Below, piece after piece: positions 56,655-64,000 of a DNA stretch of 64,000 bases. The stretch covers positions 688,456 to 752,455 of the forward strand of contig MU004198.1 in NCBI GenBank assembly GCA_010093605.1, given 5' to 3'. Source of the stretch: Lophium mytilinum (lineage: Eukaryota > Ascomycota > Dothideomycetes > Mytilinidiales > Mytilinidiaceae). The first letter of the stretch is position 1, and the number at the start of each line of letters is the position of its first letter. Made by a program: the position numbers and the translations under genes. Under the pieces are notes generated by a model, which was given only the letters and a program-made list of their open reading frames with translations, was not told where the DNA came from and did not search any database.

Positions 56655-58677
56655 TCAAGGATACGCCGGCCCAAACAAAGCCTGGTCCTCCGAAAAATTG
56701 GATTCCCTCCAACTCTTCCAGGACGGCCGACGACCATGTACTTCATGGGAATCATCGCTGAGCGTATTATCCTGGACCGGAGGAAAATTGAAGAATAACT
56801 CCTTCCCAAGCGGAAAAGTCTTCCACGTCCCAGGCCGGGGCCCAGGCCGCCTTACCACTTCAGCCCTTACGGTACCCTCCGGTCCCAGGATAAACCACTC
56901 AACCCAGACCCTCTCCTCTCGCTTCCACGAGAAATTGTCGACTTGGAACCCGGTGCTGAAGCGGGCAGAGAAGCGCCCGTTACCATCCATGTTCCCGTCG
57001 ATGACAACGCTGTAGAGCCGCGTTTTGTCGACAGGCCATCCTGTCGTGGGATCGACTTCGCTCTCTTCGATCTCCATGGCGCGTTCCGCGATGACGACGT
57101 TTTGCTGCGGGTCCCAGAGGCCCTCCCGGGGTGGGTTTAGAGCAAGAAGGGCGATGGCCTCGCGGCGGGTGACGGGGCAGCGACAGCGGTTTGCGCAGAA
57201 GAAAAGTGGTGGGACAATAGACACTTCAAAGGTGAAGTTGGCTGCAGGGCGATAGAAGGTCGAAGACGTGACGTTGGAGCCAACGGAAGAGGGCGATGCG
57301 GACGGCGACGCGAGGCCCATGGATTCGAGCACGAGTCTTGCGTGATAACACAGAGCCTTGAAGCTTCGAAGATGCTGGTCGTACGGCATTTGGCTGGTCT
57401 CGGTGACGCAGGCGATGAAGATGAGGGTGGCGTAGTAGGAGACTTTGAGTTGGCTTGCTATTAGCCTGTCTTCCTTTGATAGGCGTCCATCGCGTTCGAG
57501 GGTTTGGAGACTATCCAGCCAAGAGTAATGGCAGTCTAGAAGGTAGTTTTGATGGTGGACATTCTTTTCTGTGATTCTGTCCCCTTCGAAAATCCTCTTC
57601 CCCCAGTCGCGGATGAAGAGGAGAGACAGGTTCCGAAGTTCGTGGCTAGAAGCTTGCGCCTCCAAGATCGTAGGGAAGGGTCGCATCTCGAAGTCGGCGG
57701 GAAGATGGTCGGATACCTTCTCAACCGGGACACCGTACATGAGTGCGGCCGTAATCGATCGAACATAGATAGGCACCAACTTTTCCTCGATCAAAGACTC
57801 CGAGCTGGAAAAGCTACCCGTACTTCCCGGAGAAGACTGCGGAGACACGAAACCACTCGACGAGCTGATCGCATGTGTCTTTCTCCACGCCGCTATGATG
57901 TTCAGTCCGTTAGTCAAGTGCATAAATGCCGTCGCCCAGTTTCCGCGCATGTATTCAATGCAAATGAACAGCACGCACGTGACGAGCCCAACCTCTGCGG
58001 TATAAGAGGGCTCAATCATGCGGTCAGCTAGATGCTTGACAGCTTTGTTGTAATTTAGAAGAAGGATCTTGCTTTCAGATCGAGCCGCAAACCTCGTGCG
58101 CGCATCTCGCAAGTTGCCGGACTGGGTTTTATACAGATAGCCCAGAGCGATCAAGGCGTGACGAATGGCAGGTTCGGATTGGGCTAGCTGAAGGGAAATC
58201 CGGGACCAAAACTCGTTGTCAAAGTGGCTAGATAGTGTTGATCGGGCGCAAGAATGATAAAACTCTAGATATTGGACATTGTCGCCAAGACCTGACAACA
58301 TCGATAGTCCAGGTCGATGGCTTGATAGTTGCTGAAATACCGTAACCTTGAATTGCAGATCTCTGGTATCTTGGGGGTACCCATCGCATTTCCGGCCTGT
58401 ACTGGTACACCTGTATGGGTTAGAAAGCTCATGATTGAAACACGAGTCATGCATAGCGTACCTGGAACAGCAAGGTTTTTTTTCATCGCATTTGACGCGT
58501 CGGATCCTATCACTTGCAGATTAGCGGTTATTCTCTACGGACCTTGGCTGTCCCGGTATCTAGTTGCATTAGAGATACCTACTTGCAGGTCAAACATCCC
58601 GTCCGCACTTTGCTACCGGCCCTGCGGGTCCTCTTTGGCAGCTCGACGCGGAATACATCTGATGATTCCGTGACCAT
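56655..58677 (-). CDS. Zn2Cys6 fungal transcription factor, 631 aa
   Basis: Exons 58677-58583, 58506-58462 and 58410-56655 (phases checked). The zinc cluster is assembled across all three exons: C28-x2-C31-x6-C38-x6-C45-x2-C48-x6-C55, with the basic GCLTCKIRRVKCDEKKP stretch. The following segment (LGDNVQYLEFYHSCARSTLS) and the helical region (AIRHALIALGYLYKTQSGNL; LVTCVLFICIEYMRGNWATA) match the C6 regulators with a fungal_trans_2-like middle region. The C-terminus after about residue 480 (PVTRREAIALLAL, EGLWDPQQNVVIAERAMEIE) contains a usual ending, but the last 130 residues are low in recognisable structure. Probably nuclear; targets unknown. It is the nearest gene downstream of the NACHT-ankyrin gene, in the same orientation. 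Confidence 0.87.
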
Positions 58678-58996
58678 ATCGATGAAGTCTCCAATGATGC
58701 TTTTGTCTTGATGCGTGCCATAGCTGTGGGAGTGGAATACTCAGGAGAAGTTCGGATAGGGTTGGAGAAGAACCTTGGAGGTGTAAGAGCCTAATCTGAC
58801 TAAGGTATAGCCTGGGATTCAAGTATCACGTGCTTGTTACGAGCGGCCCAATCATAATCGTCAGCAGAGTATGCATTCGAAATGCATGAACGGTACTGGG
58901 ATGCTATTTGGTTGCAATGTAATTTGATACCACCAAAGGTCTCCATGCATCATAGTATGCAACTACGACCATATCGAAACATCTCCGAGTACGATT
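58678..58996. promoter_or_regulatory. Promoter of the second Zn2Cys6 gene
   Basis: 319 bp between the NACHT-ankyrin stop and the regulator's start. No repeat or specific site is recognised. Confidence 0.35.
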
Positions 58997-61900
58997 TTAG
59001 GAGCCAGCTCCATATTGCCGCATCAGTTCGATCGCCGCCGGATTTCCCCAGCGCTGGACTTCCTCAAAAATGGTTTTCTGACCAGGGCAGGTCGGAGGGT
59101 CGATATTAGCTCCTGCTTCGAGTAAGATGCGCATTACCGTCACACGTCTGGCCCTCAGAGCGAGTCTCAGTGCAGTGTCGAAGGTATCAGATTGGGCATT
59201 TACATCGGCTCCGTAATCAAGTAGCAGTCTAGTAATGCGTTCTGCATCTTCAATCGTGAACTTGAACTGGCCTATACTTCCAGCGATGAGATGTAGAGCG
59301 AATCTAGGCGGTTGCCAGATATGGGGGTAGTCATCCTTGGGGCTTTCAGGTATGTTCGGATCAGCTCCTAGCTCCAGCAGGGTACGAACTACGGGTTCAT
59401 TTCGGTCGGCTACCGCCCAATGCAATGGGGTACGGTTGAAATACTGGCCATGGATATCCGCACCAGCTTTTACTAATGTACGTACAACTTCTGGACGGCC
59501 AAGACACGCCAGAATCGGTATGGAGGACGCAATTTGGCTGTTTGGATCAGCGCCAAGATCAATAAGCTTGTTGATCCACTGGACATCACTCCCGAGATCT
59601 TGAACAGCAAAACCAAGGGCAAAATTTCGAGCTGCTGGCGATAATAGGTCGGGCGACCACCAAGTGGATACTGACAGCCAGAGATTATGGCGGCAGATTA
59701 CCTCGCACAGGATGAAGGTTCCGCAGTCCGGCGCCAGCTCGGAGGTTTCCTTGACGCATTTTCGACGATTCCAGAATTCATAGGGTTCTTGGCAGCGGAT
59801 CATGGACAAAAGATACAGCTTCAAGAGGTGTATGAGTCGGCTATCTCGTACTTTTAGACCATTGCTGAAATGAAGATGTTCTCCCCAGTAATATCTGCAA
59901 TAATCTCGAATCTTCGTTCGTGAGCGAGGATCTTTCTCCCGTGCTTCGGACCTGTAACTCGCATGCGTGCATGGCTTCCTCAAGATAGGTTCTTCCCACG
60001 GGATTAGGACAAGCATGCAAATTTTCGAGGCGAAATGAACGTGGTCTGCCTTTGGCCAAAATCCCAAAAAATATTCTTGCGCAGACAGATGGCAGAAACG
60101 ATAGACGTTTCCATCCAAGACCACGAGATTACGGCATGCGTCTAGAATAAACTTCCAACTGACGTCCGGATCTGGAGTAGTAAACCCATCGGTCTCCGTA
60201 TCCTGGCATACTACGGCAGCAAGGACGTCTAGTGTTGGCGGTTCGTAACAAGACGCGAGCCACTGGAGGGCCCTCAAAGCGACGTCTCGTTTGCTGTCGT
60301 CCAGCTCTTGTGTGTCGTTGTATATTTCGCGATACGCGTCCGGTAGACCTTCTGGAAGTTTGCGTAAACGGTCTTGGATGTCTTGAACTCGATAACTCTT
60401 TAGGAGTCGCTTTATTTGCAGGCTGGCATACTGGAACCTAGAACAATATGAGCCCGACAGAACTACCATAGCCACAAAGAAAAAGACTAAAACTCACATA
60501 TCATGGGACTTTCGTATGATAGTGTCTTTTATGTCGTTTCGTAGTGAGCCAGCTACGATCTTCTGCCATTCTTCGTCACTTTTATCCATTACCTCGTCTA
60601 GAAACGTTGCGATATCGTTCTTGTTATCTTTGGCACTGATACCGATGTTTCCGGTCCTCCCAAGTCGTATTTGGATATCTGTGTTCTCTCTACTCGCAAT
60701 CAGAATCTTTAGAGGCCTGGTTGATCCATTGGCCAGAGCGTCTAGTACTCTCATGATTTTTAGTCGGGACTCTTGTTCACATTCATCCAAAGCGTCTAGG
60801 ATAAGAGTAACCGTTGAGAACGTGTTGATGACGTGGCTCAAAAGTTCTTGCGTTTCTTCCATTCGAGGGCCAGATTGGCTACATTCAACAGCGTCCCGGT
60901 CTTTTCTCTTCGTATATGCTTCTAAGATTACTCTTTGAATAGCGTGGCCGGATCGGCTGATAGATAGCTGTCGTAGTAGGCTATTCAAAACTGAGGCTGG
61001 GTCTCTCCTACTCTCTTCTGCATTGTTGCAATAGAAATACGCGAGTCTTTCATCTTCAGGCATCGCCTTTAGTTCTTCGATCGCATTTGCCACAACATTG
61101 GTTTTCCCCGCGCCAGCTAAAGAAAGCATTAGATCAAAATGTATCAACTAAGGCTTGGCTGAAGACTTACGGATGCCGTGAAGCCAAAGTGTAGTACTTG
61201 CTGTTGATTCTCTCCACTCGCGGTACTCAGCTCGACTCAGAAACCATTTCCCAGTCCCTTTCGCTCGTTTTTCTTGTACATAGGAATGATGATCAGCATG
61301 AGGGACTACAGAAATCCAATCAAGGATTTTTTTGTTCTCATGGCGCTCGGATCGAGCCCACAGCAAAGAAACCTGCTCTTGTACGACGGCTATAGGCTTG
61401 GCCAGCTCATCCAGTTGCATTTGAACCCTTTGCTGGTGATCAGCTGTGCAAGTTCCGTGGTAAATCCTAGCCTCAATATCAACGTCCTGGGTGGCTTGTC
61501 GAAGCTTGTCGATAAGATCCGTGATCTTGTCTGAGTTGAGCATTGCATGAGCTGCTCTAGCGACAGTGCGGCGGTCATAAAGTAACAACGTTGCAGCAAT
61601 AAAGCGAAGAGTCTCGTAATATGAGTTAACGAGACAATTCAGGAGGTTTGCTCTGGCCTGATCTGAAGATCTGCTCATGCCGTCAAGGTAACTGCTTTCG
61701 TAAACCTTGCATCGATTCACAAGCATGCATACTATCTCTAAACCGATGAGCAGGTAGCCTGCTTGCTCGCTCTCGACGACAACAGTCTATTTTAGAGTTA
61801 GTAAATATCTCAGTGAGAAGAAGCTCATGCAAGCTCACCTGAAGTAGAAATCGGACGGCAGCCCATGGTAGAGCTACATGGACAGGATCACAAGTGGCGG

Positions 61901-62426
61901 CGAGGTCGCCAACGGCTTTCAGTTTCTGGACATAGCCGATGATGCTATCGGCTACATTTCGCAACACAAATTCTTTACCGCCAAATGTGACTTTCCATTG
62001 TGATTGCTCGCTCTTAATTTTCTTATCCGTCGCAATTCGGCAAAGCTGATCAAGCTGCTGTACTACTGACTCGTTGGATTGAGATTGAGGTGAGCGATAT
62101 TGAGAGATGATCTCCTGTTCACGGTCCGATAGTTTTTGAATAGCGCGATCCCAGAGATTGGACGGGTTCAAGATGCCGCCTGGAATTCCGGACTGCGGAG
62201 CACTGGGCTGGTTCTGGAGAGTTGTCTCTTCGACACAGATAGCTGATGCTTTGGATTGTTCTGGGGGAGCTGATACGGCGACGCTGGATTTTGGAGGAGA
62301 AGAGGAACGTCTTCGAGCGGGGGCTGGGAGGAGTCCGGCGGGTGTGGCTGTTCTGTCGTGGCGTTCCTCCGCGGACCTCGATTTTCCTCTCCCGAACCAC
62401 CAACATCGTCTTCGTCCATCAACCAT
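58997..62426 (-). CDS. STAND NTPase: NACHT_N - NACHT - ankyrin repeats
   Basis: Exons 62426-61839, 61796-61172, 61116-60498 and 60437-58997 give 1,090 residues in phase. This is the layout of fungal NLR-like proteins. After a disordered basic start comes an N-terminal helical domain (LWDRAIQKLSDREQEII to WAAVRFLLQ, and YYETLRFIAATLLLYDR) of the NWD/NACHT_N type. The NACHT domain has Walker A GIPGAGKTNVVANAI (about 404-418, split by an intron), Walker B LILDALDECEQ and a sensor-like ILIASREN. A winged-helix-like part (LRKLPEGLPDAYREIYN, RALQWLASCYEPPTLDVLAA) follows. About five ankyrin repeats end the protein (LIDLGADPNSQIASSIPILA, TPLHWAVADRNEPVVRTLLE, LLLDYGADVNAQS, ILLEAGANID). Such proteins act in non-self recognition or programmed cell death. 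The gene appears intact and its ligand is unknown. Confidence 0.88.
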
Positions 62427-64000
62427 CTTTACTGCGCTTATCAACACGTCTTGTTAGGCTTTGATCTTGAATCTCAACTCGCAAAGGATTGATTTTTCTG
62501 CGCAGAGTAGCAACTCTGCGGCACTTCACAAGCTCTGAGGGGTAGTCGCACATAGGGGCACGAGGAGGCATTGCCAACTCAGCGCGTACGACTGGATGCA
62601 ACGAGACACTAACGTTCGTTGCCTACCGTGGAAGGAGCGAAACGATGTTGCATAGGACTGTCATACTCCCACAAGCGCTGCATCGGATCCGTTGCATTCA
62701 CGAATAGCTGATAGGCAATTTCGAAAGGGCCCCTCTTACGAACTCAGATTGAAAACCTCATCATTGGATTCTGGTGTAGGACAGAGTAACCATGTGCTAG
62801 ACCTAAAGACTCTCAGGGATGCGACTTTACCCGGTAGTATCCCCCCCTCAGGCGCATTTCGAGGCCACGTCAATCAATATCGGAGGTAGATGTATTTCAC
62901 ATTGTTCGCTGTGTTGATAAGCACAATAGTCGTGGCTTAATCTGTCTTGCGGTAATGGGCTATAATATGTTATTGAGTACGAATCAGCCGAGTCGAGCCA
63001 ATCGTTTCCTGGGTGCGAGGACGGTACTACAGCGTCCCGCAGGCTCTCAAACAGTTTTTTGCCTTCATTTATTCATCTCGATACAAATTGAATCGCTATG
63101 TCGCTCATTATACTGCTCCCTTGAAGTCTTGGAAATGCTATACTCTTTTTCAATATACCATCATCTCTATATTTCTCCAACGGTTTTCGGGAGCTCCTCA
63201 ATCACGGTTCTTGACGGTCCGACTTTCTCCAGGCAATCGGGCCTCAACTTTAGCCACAAAGAATGCCGCTATACTCATTTATTCTATGTTTAAAAAAGAG
63301 ACAACTGGAAAAGAGTGTCAAACATCACTCGATATGGTAAGAGCTGGGTAGTAGGACTTCGACGAGAACCTTCATGACCAATGAGCAAGGATATGTTTGG
63401 ACGGAAAGGAAGAGCTGCACACGAATTATTGATCGGCAGTCTGAAAGAATGTCGGTAACTCGTTCCCATCCACGCGTATGAAATGGGGAACTCCTCAGTC
63501 GGCGCTCTGTGGCCCGCAGAACTGGAAATCAAGATGGCAAACATCGATATGAGACCGGCCTTAGGACAAATCATGGCGTAAACAACAAGGCAAACGTGGA
63601 GCAAGCATCTCGAAAGCTATATCTGGGCCGATGGAGCCCTTGTTGGACTCCTGACACGATTCTCAGACGGAGGTGAGGGTCGATCTGGTATAAACAAAAC
63701 ACCGAAATAGTTTACTGCTTGCACAATGCACCAGAACCCCTACGAAGACCCCCGCTGGGAAGTTCCCTGCCCCGTCAAACCTACCGGTGCCATCGCCGTC
63801 CCCGTTACCTGGAGAACTCAGATTCACTGGAAAAGAGCAGATTTTGGAAAGAGAGAGGCATATAAATACCCCTTTCTACCGCAGGACCACCAGGACATCT
63901 TTCCTAACACTCACAAACACCACCACACCCACCACTACACCTATCACAACGCCCAACCTAGTCTCAACTTTGTCTGTGACATTTCGGTCCTCCCACTGAG
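62427..64000. other. Intergenic up to window end, likely promoter of a rightward gene
   Basis: No gene is supported in 1.57 kb. At the right edge a TATAAATA box (63861-63868) is followed by a CA-rich leader (ACTCACAAACACCACCACAC), the classic look of a strong fungal promoter. The gene itself would start beyond the window. Confidence 0.45.
63861..63868 (+). promoter_or_regulatory. TATA box of a gene beyond the right edge
   Basis: TATAAATA followed within 30-40 bp by a CT- then CA-rich stretch lasting to the window end, as in highly expressed fungal genes. The downstream start codon is not in the window. Confidence 0.45.

Overview
This is nuclear DNA of a filamentous ascomycete fungus (Pezizomycotina; probably a dothideomycete, but that class-level call is only an impression). 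The evidence is: short 45-90 nt GT...AG introns with CTAAC/CTGAC branch sites, monocistronic genes with shared divergent promoters, CT/CA-rich leaders, and typical fungal families (Zn2Cys6 regulators, DUF6604, a NACHT-ankyrin STAND protein, ArAE_2 membrane proteins). Gene ends below come from reading splice sites by eye. Joins quoted with exon positions were checked for reading phase.

Layout. 0-8.9 kb is gene-poor: the 5' end of an F-box-like gene cut by the window edge (minus), an aldo-keto reductase gene with one in-frame stop (minus), a DUF6604 gene (plus), then a repeat-rich stretch. 8.9-12.8 kb holds a Zn2Cys6 regulator with a short inverted-repeat element inside its first intron, divergent from an NAD(P)H-dependent MDR reductase; a related element lies just after the reductase. 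13-31 kb is a dense conserved block: fluoride exporter FEX1 / uracil phosphoribosyltransferase FUR1 (divergent), clamp unloader ELG1 / snoRNP protein UTP8 (divergent), a multi-exon ArAE_2 membrane protein, and two genes of unknown function. 31.2-34.8 kb is a degenerate tandem-repeat region with a strikingly fixed 161-bp period, interrupted by a broken coiled-coil coding fragment. 34.9-46.9 kb holds a Sel1-repeat protein with a STAND-type N-terminus, a tandem PH-domain protein divergent from the ribosome-assembly GTPase RIA1/EFL1, ribosomal protein RPL32, and a basic protein of unknown function. 47-52.5 kb is sparse (a minisatellite, a tRNA-like pol III candidate, a small secreted protein). 52.5-64 kb holds a zinc alcohol dehydrogenase, translin, a second Zn2Cys6 regulator and a NACHT-ankyrin protein, and ends in what looks like the promoter of a gene beyond the window.

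How genes work together. Three ribosome-biogenesis or ribosomal genes (UTP8, RIA1, RPL32) and one replication gene (ELG1) form a housekeeping core, flanked by accessory sequence with regulators, STAND-type proteins and decayed repeats. No secondary-metabolite cluster, LTR element, virus-like element or CRISPR array was recognised. The most unusual signal is the 161-bp periodic array; next are the inverted-repeat element family (dispersed and tandem forms) and the paired, mutually compensating frame changes in the Sel1/STAND-like gene.
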